A stretch of DNA of 64,000 nucleotides. Source: Candidatus Flexifilum breve (lineage in GTDB: Bacteria > Chloroflexota > Anaerolineae > Aggregatilineales > Phototrophicaceae). The DNA lies in the NCBI GenBank assembly GCA_016717205.1, contig JADKGC010000008.1, positions 62,001 through 126,000 on the forward strand, given 5' to 3'. This document shows, piece after piece, positions 42,517-51,055 of the stretch; the stretch's first letter is position 1; the number at the start of each line of letters is the position of its first letter. A program made the translations under genes and the position numbers. Under the pieces are notes generated by a model. The model saw only the letters and a list, made by a program, of their open reading frames with translations, was not told the DNA's origin and did no database searches.

Positions 42517-43737
42517 TCACCCGGCCTTCCAGTAATCGAACGTGAGCACCCCGAGCGGCGCGGTGATCGGATGCACGTCCGAGCCATCCGCATTCATCAC
42601 GTAGATCGCCCCTGCCCGTTCGCGCTCCGACACGAACATGATGCGGCCATCCGGCAGCCAGCGTGGGCTGTGATCGGTCGCCTCATCGGTCGTCAACTGG
42701 CGTGGGTTCGACCCGTCGGCATTCATGATCCAGATATCCGTGTTGAAGCCGTAGCGCCCGCGCGTGAATACGATCTGGTTGCCGCCCGGCGACCAATCCG
42801 GTTCGTCATCGTAGTCGCCGTTGTCGGTCAACTGGACGCGCCCCGTGCCATCCGCATTGATGGTGAACAGCTCGCGGGCGTTGCCGTCGCTCGTCCCGGC
42901 GGTGCCATCACGCGGCGCGGCGGCATACACGACCACAGGCAGCAGCGCGGAAAAGTTCAGTGAGCAGCAGTCCGGCTCGAACTCGTCCCACAGCGCCACC
43001 CCGCTGACCAACCGCCCCTGCGAACCATCCGCCGCGGCCACGGCAATCCCGCCATCCGCCCCGCTGAACACGACCCAATCGCCGCTGTTATCCCACTGCC
43101 CATCCGTCCCGGTGACGATGGCCGCGCCGCCGCTCCCGTCCACATTGACGCGCCACAGGTCGCCATCATGGTTGAAGAGCACAGCGTTCCCGTTCGGATG
43201 CCACACCGGATCACCATCGGTCGCGGCGTCATTCGTCAGGCGGCAGATGTTGCTGACCGCGGGCTGGCTCAAATCCAGCAGATAGACCTCACGGTTGTCG
43301 TCGCCATAGACTGTGTCGAAGACGATGCGCTCATTGCCGCCAATGCCCGTGCACATTGGCCGCTCGCCGATGCCAATCGTCGGCGGCGTGATGACGAGCG
43401 TCGGCGTGAGCGTCGGCGGCGCAGGCGTCGGCCACAGCGTCGACGCGGGAGATGTGGCGCTCGGCAAGGCGGTCGCCGCCCGCGTCCCTGGCACCACGCG
43501 CACCCCCGGCCATAACTGGCGCACCTGCCCCGCCACGAGCTGCAGCGTCACCACGCAGCACACCAGCATCAGCAGAAAGCCCAACGCCGACAGCAGGAGC
43601 GGCGTGATCTCCCGGTCGCTGGGTTTGGCTTTGCGTTTGAGCTTTTCAACGTGGTGCGGTTGGGTGTCTTCGTCGCCGTACAGTTCGCCATCGTCCCCGA
43701 GGCGGATGTTTCGCTTTGCCTTGTCGTCCTCAGACAA
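42517..43737 (-). CDS. Membrane-anchored PD40/TolB-like beta-propeller protein
   Basis: The 406-residue protein has a charged cytoplasmic start, one membrane helix (LLLSALGFLLMLVCCVVTLQ) and a Pro/Thr linker. Repeated PD40 blades follow, for example EPDWSPGGNQIVFTRGRYGF, IWIMNADGSNPRQLTTDEA and SPRWLPDGRIMFVSERERAG. These propellers bind peptides or sugars outside the membrane; the ligand is unknown. A similar protein lies at 47887-49182. Confidence 0.8.
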   Translation of the reverse strand: MSEDDKAKRNIRLGDDGELYGDEDTQPHHVEKLKRKAKPSDREITPLLLSALGFLLMLVCCVVTLQLVAGQVRQLWPGVRVVPGTRAATALPSATSPASTLWPTPAPPTLTPTLVITPPTIGIGERPMCTGIGGNERIVFDTVYGDDNREVYLLDLSQPAVSNICRLTNDAATDGDPVWHPNGNAVLFNHDGDLWRVNVDGSGGAAIVTGTDGQWDNSGDWVVFSGADGGIAVAAADGSQGRLVSGVALWDEFEPDCCSLNFSALLPVVVYAAAPRDGTAGTSDGNARELFTINADGTGRVQLTDNGDYDDEPDWSPGGNQIVFTRGRYGFNTDIWIMNADGSNPRQLTTDEATDHSPRWLPDGRIMFVSERERAGAIYVMNADGSDVHPITAPLGVLTFDYWKAG

Positions 43738-43824
43738 CGTTTATCGACCTCATGTCGTGAATAATCGAGCTTCTAATCACTATATACGCAATTTTCACGC
43801 CAACGTTGCAGACCAACAGCCATT

Positions 43825-43951
43825 CCCCTCTCCGCTCGGAGAGGGGTTAGGGGTGAGGCTCATCTTGTCTCCCCTCGCCTTTAGGAGAGGGGCCGGGGGT
43901 GAGGCTCATCTTGTCGCCCCTCTCCAAGTGGAGAGGGGCTGGGGGTGAGGT
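43825..43951. repeat. Three copies of the dispersed CCCCTCTCC..GAGAGGGG repeat
   Basis: Each copy has a palindromic core (CCCTCTCC, 3-8 bases, GGAGAGGG) followed by NNGGGGTGAGG. GCTCATCTTGTC separates the copies. The same family is at 45766-45905, 51960-51996, 52480-52513, 56387-56490 and 62100-62236. Confidence 0.85.
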
Positions 43952-43956
43952 TGCCC

Positions 43957-45207
43957 CTAAATCAAATGCAGTTTCGTCTGCCGACCAGACATCCACGCCA
44001 TCCGCCCGCCGATCATCGCCGCGTCTTCTTCCAGCGCGATGCGCACATATTGGTTATCCCACTCGGGCACGGTCACCTGCACATTGAGCTCAATCGAATA
44101 GGCGGTGTTGTCGTGGATCGGGTAATCGCCCAAGCCCGGCACATTCTGCTGATTATCCCACATGCCGATCACCGTGCCCGCCGAATGCCCGTGCGTCCCC
44201 AGTGGGTGACTGTACACGCTCGGCTGAATCCATTCGGTGAAGGCTTGTTCGCGCACCGTCTTCAAGATTTGATTGCCCGTGCGCCCCAACTTCATCTGCT
44301 CCATGACGATCTCTTGCAGGCGGTTGCCCTCGCGCAGCGCCTTGGTCAGCCCGGCGGGCGCTTGCGTCTCGCCCTGCCGCAGGACATAAGCGTGCTGCTG
44401 CTGATCCGTCATCAAGCCAAGCGCGCCAAAGCCCACATCCACATGGACGAGATCGCCGGGGATGATGAGCTTCCGCGCTGCCTGCTTGTCCATGCCGGGC
44501 GCGGGCGCGAGATTGCTGCCGGGGTACTGAATCTCGACCGTGGGGTGGAACCAGGCGCGCACGCCCATCTGCTGCATGCGTTCGCGCAGCCACCACACCG
44601 CCTCGTCGGTCGTCGTAATACCGGGGCGGATCACATCGCGGGTGTACAGCTCCTTGATCAACTGGTGCCCCATATCGACCAGCATCGGGTAAGCGGTCAG
44701 TTCCGCCTTGGAGCGCGTCTCAATCCAGCCAACCGCGACCTTCTCCGCGCTGCGCACCCGCCGCGCATACGTCTGCGGCAGCGTCGACATAATGCCATCA
44801 TATTCACAATGACTTAAACCATCCGCCAGCCCGGAGAGCGCGGACATATTCAAACCAATACTTTCGGGATTCATCTCACTGACAACCCGCTGCAGCGCGT
44901 CCGCCTGCGACTCTTTGCTCGGATCCCACCGCTGCTCGTAGTAGCCCTCGTAGGGGTAGCGCCCCAGCGCCATCTTGTGGAACTGCCCCGCTTGATCGAA
45001 GGCAAACACGAGCACGGTCCGCCGCCGCGCGTTCATAGACGGTTCGGGCAGCATCGACATGATGATCGGATCTTCGTTGTATTCGCGTGCCGACACAATC
45101 CACATCGACAGATCGTCGCGCCGCATGATGTCGGGCAGCACGTTATCCAACCGATCCTTCAGCCATAGGTTGCGAAGTTCAGCTTGCTTCTGCAGACTCA
45201 TCCACAT
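43957..45207 (-). CDS. M24-family metallopeptidase (Xaa-Pro aminopeptidase-like)
   Basis: The 416-residue protein has the pita-bread metal ligands: LVHVDVGFGALG, then SHPLGTHGHSAGTVIG with the conserved histidine, SIELNVQV with Glu, and ALEEDAAM with the last Glu. The second Asp of the usual DxG...D pair appears as TDQQQH, a variation. The N-terminal creatinase-like domain (SMWIVSAREYNEDPIIMSML) is present. It probably cleaves proline-containing dipeptides or a related substrate in the cytoplasm. Confidence 0.85.
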   Translation of the reverse strand: MWMSLQKQAELRNLWLKDRLDNVLPDIMRRDDLSMWIVSAREYNEDPIIMSMLPEPSMNARRRTVLVFAFDQAGQFHKMALGRYPYEGYYEQRWDPSKESQADALQRVVSEMNPESIGLNMSALSGLADGLSHCEYDGIMSTLPQTYARRVRSAEKVAVGWIETRSKAELTAYPMLVDMGHQLIKELYTRDVIRPGITTTDEAVWWLRERMQQMGVRAWFHPTVEIQYPGSNLAPAPGMDKQAARKLIIPGDLVHVDVGFGALGLMTDQQQHAYVLRQGETQAPAGLTKALREGNRLQEIVMEQMKLGRTGNQILKTVREQAFTEWIQPSVYSHPLGTHGHSAGTVIGMWDNQQNVPGLGDYPIHDNTAYSIELNVQVTVPEWDNQYVRIALEEDAAMIGGRMAWMSGRQTKLHLI

Positions 45208-45284
45208 GAGCTTTGTCCTCTATTTAAGTTGGTTGCTCTCATTATCACGCCGTTTGCGGAAGTTACAACCAACTTTAGACGGAC

Positions 45285-45722
45285 TCAGTCGACAATCGGC
45301 GCGGCGCCCGCCTCGCTGATGCCGCGCTGCTGCAAACCCATCAGCCACTGGATCAGCTTGCCCGTGTCTTCGTACAGTGCAATCTCGGTGATGCGCCCCC
45401 AGCGCAGCCGGATGAACTGCGCGACGTCGTTGCGATACGCGCCGTTCTCCACCGTGAACTGGATGGCGATGCGCGTGTCGCCCGGCAGCCCGGCGATCAC
45501 CATGTCCCTGACCGTGAAACGCGCTTCCGGGAACAGGCGAAACAGACGCTCGTACCACTTCCGCGCGCTCGCCTGACTGTGCCGCGTCCCACCGAGCGCA
45601 TGCTCGCCCGCAAAGCTGTGCTGGATCGCCGGGGCGAACCCGGCGACTACCGGTTCGAAGTCATGGCGATTCAAATGCCCGAACGTCGCTTCCACCTTGC
45701 GCCGCACCATCTGATGATACAT
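45285..45722 (-). CDS. SnoaL/NTF2-like protein
   Basis: The 145-residue protein follows the SnoaL-like pattern. It has a helical N terminus with FEPVVAGFAPAIQHSFAGEH, then WYERLFRLFPEARFTVRDMV, IQFTVENGAYRND and RWGRITEIALYEDTGKLIQW. Such cone-shaped alpha+beta barrels bind small molecules or act as cyclases and isomerases. The substrate is unknown. Confidence 0.7.
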   Translation of the reverse strand: MYHQMVRRKVEATFGHLNRHDFEPVVAGFAPAIQHSFAGEHALGGTRHSQASARKWYERLFRLFPEARFTVRDMVIAGLPGDTRIAIQFTVENGAYRNDVAQFIRLRWGRITEIALYEDTGKLIQWLMGLQQRGISEAGAAPIVD

Positions 45723-45765
45723 GTTCGAGTCTCTCCCTGTTCTGTCTCGTCCGCCGTTTCCGACC

Positions 45766-45905
45766 CCACCCCCAGCCCCTCCCCGAATTCAGGGAGGGGA
45801 GCAAACATCACGCGTAATGCCTCCCCTCTCCCCGCTTGCGTGGGAGAGGGGTCGGGGGTGAGGGGTTTCTCCCGTCGCCTCTTTTCGGAGAGGGGATTTA
45901 GGGAT
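45766..45905. repeat. Dispersed GC-rich palindromic repeats before the SnoaL-like gene
   Basis: Three units are seen: a GAATTC subtype (CCCCTCCCCGAATTCAGGGA..), a CCCTCTCCCCGC..GGGAGAGGGG unit and a short one ending GGGATGAGG. The last overlaps the end of the PadR gene. Confidence 0.8.
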
Positions 45906-46491
45906 GAGGTTTGCCTTTCCCCCGCCGCTTCTTCAAGCGACTAATCGCCTCGTCCAGCCACTGGAGATACATCTCCTCGTAGAGCACGCCCGCCCGCCGC
46001 GTAAGATCCCAGAACAGCGCGTCCTCTGGCGTCGCGCCCATGAAGGCGGCGTTCTGCTCAATATCGGTGAGCGTCTGCCCCTGATAGCGCGCCAACGCCT
46101 GCCGATGCAGCTCCCGCTGAATCACGAGCTGCGTCAGCAGGTGATCGCGATCCGCCTGCGCCGAGAAGAAGACCTTGAGCAGCAGCGTCTCTTTGAGCGG
46201 CGTCGTGCCCGCCAACGGTTCATCGAGCCAGTCGCGCAGATCGGCGCGCCCGTCTTCGGTGATCGTGTACAGGCGACGGTCGGGACGATCATCCTGCGCC
46301 TGCACCGCCGAGCTGATCAGCCCATCCGCTTCCAGCGCCTTGAGCGCCTTGTAGATCTGGCTGAGATCGGCATGCCAGAAGTTGGCCGTGGACGTATCCA
46401 TGATCCGCTTCAGGTCGTAGCCGCTCAGCGTCTGGTAGTTGAGAAAGCCCAACAGCGCATATTTCAGCATGATTTGTACAGGCATTTGCAT
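45898..46491 (-). CDS. PadR-family transcriptional regulator
   Basis: The 197-residue protein starts LKYALLGFLNYQTLSGYDLK and has a winged helix (LSQIYKALKALEADGLISSA, DRPDRRLYTITEDGRADLRD), followed by the helical C-terminal domain of PadR/Vir-type regulators. The start may be 7 residues later (MLKYALLG); neither ATG has a clear ribosome site. The last residues run into a dispersed repeat. PadR proteins usually repress a nearby transporter or stress gene; the target is unclear. Confidence 0.85.
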   Translation of the reverse strand: MQMPVQIMLKYALLGFLNYQTLSGYDLKRIMDTSTANFWHADLSQIYKALKALEADGLISSAVQAQDDRPDRRLYTITEDGRADLRDWLDEPLAGTTPLKETLLLKVFFSAQADRDHLLTQLVIQRELHRQALARYQGQTLTDIEQNAAFMGATPEDALFWDLTRRAGVLYEEMYLQWLDEAISRLKKRRGKGKPHP

Positions 46492-46540
46492 ATAGGCAAT
46501 TGACTATAGCATAATTGAATTCAAATCGTTGTCAAGCAGC

Positions 46541-46568
46541 AAAAAGGCGCACCAGATGGGCGCGCCTC
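46541..46568 (-). terminator. Rho-independent terminator of the chitinase gene
   Basis: On the minus strand GGCGC pairs with GCGCC around a 10-base loop and is followed by TTTTT, 25 bases after the stop codon of the GH18 gene. Confidence 0.7.
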
Positions 46569-46592
46569 TGATCAGTTGCAAATGCGGAGGTG

Positions 46593-47795
46593 TTACGGAA
46601 CGTTCAGCACGTCGTTAATGGCGGTCAGCAGTTCGGAGTCGGTCGTGTCCTGACTCAGCTCCCAGAACATGATGCCACCTAAGCCATTATCAACTGCATA
46701 CTGTGCTTTGGCGGTCAGCGATTCGGGGTCATCGTAGGTGATCATGATGCCTTCGTCCGGGTAGTACAGCCATGGGACCTGCGCGGTCTCGTCCCAGTAA
46801 CGCTCGTAGACGCCAACATAGTTCGCGGCGAGGTCGTTGTACTCGAACGCGCCGACGTCCCACGTGCCATTGGGGCGACCCTCATACTGCTGATGCAGCC
46901 CGTGATTGACATTGGGCACATCTGACCAGCCGTAACCGTAGAACGGCACGCCGAGCACCAGCTTGTCAGACGGGATGCCGAAGGCGAGATAATCCTGAAT
47001 GGCCGTATCGACGCTCGTGCCTTCCGGCGGGTTCTCGGTCGATTCGTAAAGCGGTGCGTTGAAGCCTGTGACCGCGCTCCAACCGCCGCTCATGTCGTAG
47101 GCCATCACATTGATCCAGTCGAGCAGCGGGTGAATACGCGCCCAATCGAGCGGCTGGTACTGCGACCGCCCCGCCGAGGTGGCGATGGTCAGCAGATAGG
47201 GGCGGCCATCCTGCGCGCCGCGCGCATCCAATTGATCGCGGAACTCTTGCAGCAGCAGGATGAAGTTCTCCGGGTCTTCGGGGCGCTCCCGGTTGCCCGT
47301 GTTGCCGCCGCCCGCCGGGTATTCCCAGTCGAGGTCGATACCGTCGAAGCCGTAGCGCAGCATGAAGTCGACGCACGAGGCGGCGAAGTGCTGGCGGCGT
47401 TCGGCGGTGGAGGCGACATCGGAGAAGCGCGTCGACCACGTCCAGCCGCCAACCGAGATCAGCGTTTGCAGGTGCGGGTGCGCTTCTTTGAGCAGGTTCA
47501 ACTGGCGGAAGTTGCCGCGCAGTTCCATATCTTCGGTATCGCCGGGGTACAGAAACTGCGTATCCGACCATTCATCACCGAGGTTGCACTCGTCGTCGCG
47601 GTTGATGTTGGCGAAGGCGTAGTTGATGTGCGTGAGCAGGTCGGCGGGGATCTCGTCGACGAAGTACTGGCGGCCATACATCGCCCACGAGGTGTAGTAG
47701 CCGACAATGCGGTAATTCGGGTCATCTTGCGCGGCGAGGGGCGCAGCCGCGAGTAACAAGAGACAGGCTAAAAGGAACACCACACGAAAACGCAT
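46593..47795 (-). CDS. Secreted GH18 chitinase
   Basis: The start at 47795 (AAAGGG upstream) gives a 400-residue protein with a signal peptide (VVFLLACLLLLAAAPLAAQ). The catalytic motif DGIDLDWEYP holds the DxxDxDxE acids of family 18. Other family segments are VGYYTSWAMYGR, LISVGGWTWS and NVMAYDMSGGW, with GIMFWELSQD near the end. It should hydrolyse chitin or related beta-1,4-GlcNAc polymers outside the cell. No binding module is attached. Confidence 0.93.
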   Translation of the reverse strand: MRFRVVFLLACLLLLAAAPLAAQDDPNYRIVGYYTSWAMYGRQYFVDEIPADLLTHINYAFANINRDDECNLGDEWSDTQFLYPGDTEDMELRGNFRQLNLLKEAHPHLQTLISVGGWTWSTRFSDVASTAERRQHFAASCVDFMLRYGFDGIDLDWEYPAGGGNTGNRERPEDPENFILLLQEFRDQLDARGAQDGRPYLLTIATSAGRSQYQPLDWARIHPLLDWINVMAYDMSGGWSAVTGFNAPLYESTENPPEGTSVDTAIQDYLAFGIPSDKLVLGVPFYGYGWSDVPNVNHGLHQQYEGRPNGTWDVGAFEYNDLAANYVGVYERYWDETAQVPWLYYPDEGIMITYDDPESLTAKAQYAVDNGLGGIMFWELSQDTTDSELLTAINDVLNVP

Positions 47796-47886
47796 CTTTT
47801 TCCCTTTCAACGTGCATAACAAGGCGGCGATTATGCCACGAAATGCGGGACAGGGGCGAACCAAGTCGGCTCAACGTGCTTGCTTC

Positions 47887-49182
47887 CTAATAAGGGTACG
47901 GAATCATCAGATAGTCATCGGGGGCGAAACCTTCAACGCTCCACCCGTGCAGCGTTCCATCAAGGGTCTCAATTTCCCACCACAACAGTCCATCATCACC
48001 ACACTGAGGCTGTCCGACTACCATGAAATCCGTTCCCGGTTCCAGCATTCCCAACACGTCGCCATTTGGTTGATTGCGCACGCGAAGATTGCGGCGTTCC
48101 TCACCTTCAGCCACAGGGACGACAACATATGCCCGCATGCCAACATTGAGACGGCTAGGCGGTGCATTAGGACAGATCACAGCGGTGGGAGTTCGGGTAA
48201 CCGGGAAAGGAGTTGCGGTCGGGATCAAGGCCGCAAATATGTCATCGGGGAGATAAGGCGACCAGCTTGGCGCTTCATCGTCAGCCGGATTATGGCTGAT
48301 GTTATGCTGATTTTGCCCATCGGCTTGCATGACGTAGATTTCGTAGTTGCCGTCACGGTTGGTGGTAAAGGCGAGGAATTCGCCATCAGGCGACCAGGTT
48401 GGACTACCATCAATCGACTCGTTTGCGGTGAGGTTCACCGTATTGCTGCCATCTGCATTCATGACAAAGATATCGAAATTGCCGTCACGGTCAGAAGCAT
48501 ACGCAATGCGCGTGCCATCGGGTGACCAACTAGCATCGTAGTCATCACCACGCCCCGTGAGCCGCTGCCAGTCGCTGCCATCGGCGTTCATCGTATAAAT
48601 ATCAAAATCCACAGTTTCGAAAACAAAATTAGAGAATGCAAGATGTGTGCCATCCGGCGACCAACTCGGCATACGTTCCTTGTCAAGGGTGGTATTCGTC
48701 AGGTTACGCAGATTTGAGCCATCGGCATTCATGATATAGATGTCGTCTTCGTTAGTGCGACTGGATGCGAAGGCAATCTGTGTCGCATCGGGTGAATATT
48801 CAGCGAAGTAAGTTCCCGGTGACCGAACATCAGGCTCCGCACTGGAAATTTCGAGTGGTGATCTTCCAATCAGTGGGAGCTGCATCAGCAGGCCGGAACG
48901 GTTATCCCTGTCTGCCGAGTACAGCAATCCTCGACCATCAGGCAACCAAGAAGCAGACGAATCCCAAGTTGAGTTTTCCGTCAGTTGGAGGACTTGGGAG
49001 CCATCATTGCTCATCATGTAGAGTTCGACATCACCGTCACGATCACTGACAAACGCGATTCGGCTGTTTGCCAGCGTGGTTTGCTGTTCGACGCTGGCAT
49101 TTACGCTTGCATACCCAAACAGACCCGCAGTCAACAACGACAGCAGGAGCGGAATGGAACGAGGGTATCGAAGTGTGGACAT
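47887..49182 (-). CDS. Secreted PD40 beta-propeller protein with SH3-like C terminus
   Basis: The 431-residue protein has an N-terminal signal (SIPLLLSLLTAGLFGYASVN) and six or more PD40 blades, such as MPSWSPDGTHLAFSNFVFET, ASWSPDGTRIAYASDRDGN and PTWSPDGEFLAFTTNRDGN. A bacterial SH3-like domain closes it (NLRVRNQPNGDVLGMLEPG, QCGDDGLLWWEIETLDGTLH). It probably binds cell-wall or other surface polymers. It is related in its propeller to the protein at 42517-43737. Confidence 0.85.
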   Translation of the reverse strand: MSTLRYPRSIPLLLSLLTAGLFGYASVNASVEQQTTLANSRIAFVSDRDGDVELYMMSNDGSQVLQLTENSTWDSSASWLPDGRGLLYSADRDNRSGLLMQLPLIGRSPLEISSAEPDVRSPGTYFAEYSPDATQIAFASSRTNEDDIYIMNADGSNLRNLTNTTLDKERMPSWSPDGTHLAFSNFVFETVDFDIYTMNADGSDWQRLTGRGDDYDASWSPDGTRIAYASDRDGNFDIFVMNADGSNTVNLTANESIDGSPTWSPDGEFLAFTTNRDGNYEIYVMQADGQNQHNISHNPADDEAPSWSPYLPDDIFAALIPTATPFPVTRTPTAVICPNAPPSRLNVGMRAYVVVPVAEGEERRNLRVRNQPNGDVLGMLEPGTDFMVVGQPQCGDDGLLWWEIETLDGTLHGWSVEGFAPDDYLMIPYPY

Positions 49183-49234
49183 AGCGTCTCGGAAGTCATC
49201 AGGCTAGTACAGGAATTCTACCTCTAGCCTGACT

Positions 49235-49291
49235 TTACTCCACTTCCATCCACTTGTCTTGAGGGAACTTTTTACCCGCACGCAACGCGAC
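49235..49291 (-). pseudogene. Remnant of a DUF1684 gene 3' end
   Basis: The minus strand reads VALRAGKKFPQDKWMEVE and stop, matching the end of the DUF1684 protein at 50201-50731 (VAIRAGEKLPQVKWMEVE). The two copies flank the toxin-antitoxin block at 49299-50177. The DNA match extends over about 45 bases. Confidence 0.75.
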
Positions 49292-49298
49292 TACTAAG

Positions 49299-49526
49299 CT
49301 AGATATGCTCACGCTCGGGTTCGGGAATGAGTAAGCCGAGGTCAAGGGCGGTGGTAAGCCAAACGATTTTGGCATCATCGATCATCAGCAGCGCATCTTC
49401 GCGGCTGCTGCCATTGGTCATGCAGCCGGAGAGAAGCGGAATCTCAGCAAACCAGAAGCCATCCTCACTAGGTGTGAGTTCAATGGGGTAAAGCAGCGAC
49501 AGGTAATAATCTAAGTCTTTATTCAT
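49299..49526 (-). CDS. HicB-like antitoxin-type protein
   Basis: The ATG at 49526 gives a 75-residue product with IELTPSEDGFWFAEIPLLSG, CMTNGSSREDALLMIDDAKI and WLTTALDLGLLIPEP. This is the partial RNase H-like fold of HicB antitoxins. No HicA toxin is adjacent. It overlaps the end of the HepT gene by 8 bases. Confidence 0.75.
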   Translation of the reverse strand: MNKDLDYYLSLLYPIELTPSEDGFWFAEIPLLSGCMTNGSSREDALLMIDDAKIVWLTTALDLGLLIPEPEREHI

Positions 49527-49887
49527 CGGCTGTTTCGGAGTGTTCCGAGTCATCGGGTGTGTGCTGCGCCAGCAAGTCTGCAACTGCCGACTTTAAGATG
49601 GGAAGTTTTTCAACAGCTTCCCAGACCAAAGCGGGTGCGACCCGGTCATAATTGTGGATGAGAAAATCGCGAAACGCTTTGATGCGTTGCCATTCAACAT
49701 CTAGATATGGAGTAAGCAAATCGGACGGCAACCGCTTGACGATTTCGCCGATAATTTCATACGAGCGAATAACCGCTTTCTGCGTCTTGCGATCCTTGAA
49801 GAAAGCATCGCGGCCAGCCGTCGTAAAGGCTTCAATATCGCCAATCTGTTCGAGCAGATCACGCAGATACCCGGCGACGTTTTTCAT
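49519..49887 (-). CDS. hepT: HepT-like toxin (HEPN)
   Basis: The 122-residue protein is all-helical and carries RDFLIHNY, the RX4HXY ribonuclease motif of HEPN toxins (about residues 73-80). IIGEIVKRLPSDL precedes it. It overlaps the MntA gene by ATGA (49884-49887). In known pairs HepT is an RNase whose tyrosine is AMPylated by MntA. The acidic tail (HTPDDSEHSETADE) is variable. Confidence 0.88.
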   Translation of the reverse strand: MKNVAGYLRDLLEQIGDIEAFTTAGRDAFFKDRKTQKAVIRSYEIIGEIVKRLPSDLLTPYLDVEWQRIKAFRDFLIHNYDRVAPALVWEAVEKLPILKSAVADLLAQHTPDDSEHSETADE

Positions 49888-50177
49888 AATAGGACAACAT
49901 CCCGGGCGATACGCATATCAAACTGTTCATCCGCGCCAAGGGTGACCAAATCAACTTTGCGGTTGAGCAGCGCGGATAAGTCTTGCCACAGACCCACCGC
50001 ATCAAACATACTCGCACCGTCACGAAACTGGACGCAAAAATCGATGTCACTGTCGTCCGTTGCCTCGCCACGCGCCACCGACCCAAACACGCCCACCTGC
50101 GTCGCGCCGTGTTCAGCGGCGAGGCGGAGAATGGCCTCGCGCTGATCATGGATGAGTTGGTTGATTGTCATCGGCAA
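49884..50177 (-). CDS. mntA: MntA-like nucleotidyltransferase antitoxin
   Basis: The 97-residue minimal nucleotidyltransferase has GVFGSVARGEATDDSDIDF, the GSx10DxD active site. It transfers AMP to its partner HepT in studied systems. An in-frame ATG two codons later is an equal start. It is the first gene of a three-gene block with hepT and the HicB-like gene. Confidence 0.88.
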   Translation of the reverse strand: MPMTINQLIHDQREAILRLAAEHGATQVGVFGSVARGEATDDSDIDFCVQFRDGASMFDAVGLWQDLSALLNRKVDLVTLGADEQFDMRIARDVVLL

Positions 50178-50200
50178 ACCTTCGTCTAGTTGCGTCTATT

Positions 50201-50731
50201 TTACTCCACTTCCATCCATTTGACTTGAGGGAGCTTTTCGCCCGCGCGGATGGCGACGGCGAGGCGATTCTCGGCAGGGGGAATGGGGCACGACCAACCG
50301 TCGCTGTAGGCGCAGAACGGGTTATACGCCTGGTTAAAATCGACGTGGAACAGGCCGCCGGGCAGTTCTTCCGGTTCGAGGTAGCGCCCGCCGCCGTAAG
50401 TTTCGACCCCGGCGTTGGCATCGGCGAAGGGCAGGAAGTAACCGTGCGGCGCTTCGTAGATTGTCAGCGTGACCGTCTGGCCGTCGACGGTGAACGTGAA
50501 GCGACCATAGCGCTCATAGCGGCGCACATCGCCGGAACTCGTCTCAATGGCGATCTCGTGCTCGCCTTCAACGGGGTCGACGCGCACGGTCAGGTCGAGC
50601 GCGGGGTTGTAGTCGTAGTACGGCAGCCCATCAAAGGCGGCCTGCTGCTCCGGCGAGAGCGGCGACTGCGGGTGATCTTTCATGAAAGCGTCTTTATCAC
50701 GACGCGAGGCGGTCAGTTGTTGGGCGTTCAT
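50201..50731 (-). CDS. DUF1684-family protein
   Basis: The 176-residue protein has the DUF1684 pattern: FKDHPQSPLS-like start (MKDHPQSPLSPEQQAAFDG), LTIYEAPHGYFLPFADANAG, GGGRYLEPEE, DFNQAYNPFCAYSDGWSCPI and PPAENRLAVAIRAGEK. The NPFCAY and CPIPPAEN segments are the conserved core. Its biochemical role is unknown. A copy of its 3' end is at 49235-49291. Confidence 0.85.
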   Translation of the reverse strand: MNAQQLTASRRDKDAFMKDHPQSPLSPEQQAAFDGLPYYDYNPALDLTVRVDPVEGEHEIAIETSSGDVRRYERYGRFTFTVDGQTVTLTIYEAPHGYFLPFADANAGVETYGGGRYLEPEELPGGLFHVDFNQAYNPFCAYSDGWSCPIPPAENRLAVAIRAGEKLPQVKWMEVE

Positions 50732-50892
50732 CGGGGGTTCTCTCTCTGGTACAGTGCTCTAGAGCAGAGACGACACGCCCCGCGGCGTTCTTACGATCCG
50801 CGCGTTACATATTTTTTACAATTTACGCATGCGCACCTAACAAGTTTGCCTATACTGGAAGTTCAGGAAACGGTCTGCTTGAGGGATACCTG

Positions 50893-50985
50893 ATGTGGCT
50901 TAGACGACTCTTTCGACCCTTCTTCTTGCGGCGAAACATGCGGCGGCGGGTCATCCGGCGCGGTGTGCGGCGTCGGCTGCGTTAG
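50893..50985 (+). CDS. Arginine-rich 30-residue peptide
   Basis: ATG at 50893 has GAGGG 7 bases upstream and a TATACT -10-like box at 50851-50856. The frame ends at TAG just before a strong terminator. The product has 14 arginines in 30 residues with W, F, L and V between (MWLRRLFRPFFLRRNMRRR then VIRRGVRRRLR), which could form an amphipathic helix. It is too short for normal gene calling. It may bind RNA or membranes; no family is known to me. Confidence 0.5.
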   Translation: MWLRRLFRPFFLRRNMRRRVIRRGVRRRLR

Positions 50986-50989
50986 GTAG

Positions 50990-51027
50990 AAAACGGCACT
51001 TGGACTCCCCCCACAAGTGCCGTTTTT
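50990..51027 (+). terminator. Strong rho-independent terminator
   Basis: AAAACGGCACTTG and CAAGTGCCGTTTT form a perfect 13-bp stem with an 11-base loop and a T run. It closes the small Arg-rich gene and separates it from the next gene. Confidence 0.85.
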
Positions 51028-51055
51028 CTTAGACAACGACGCAAAGGTCACCCAT

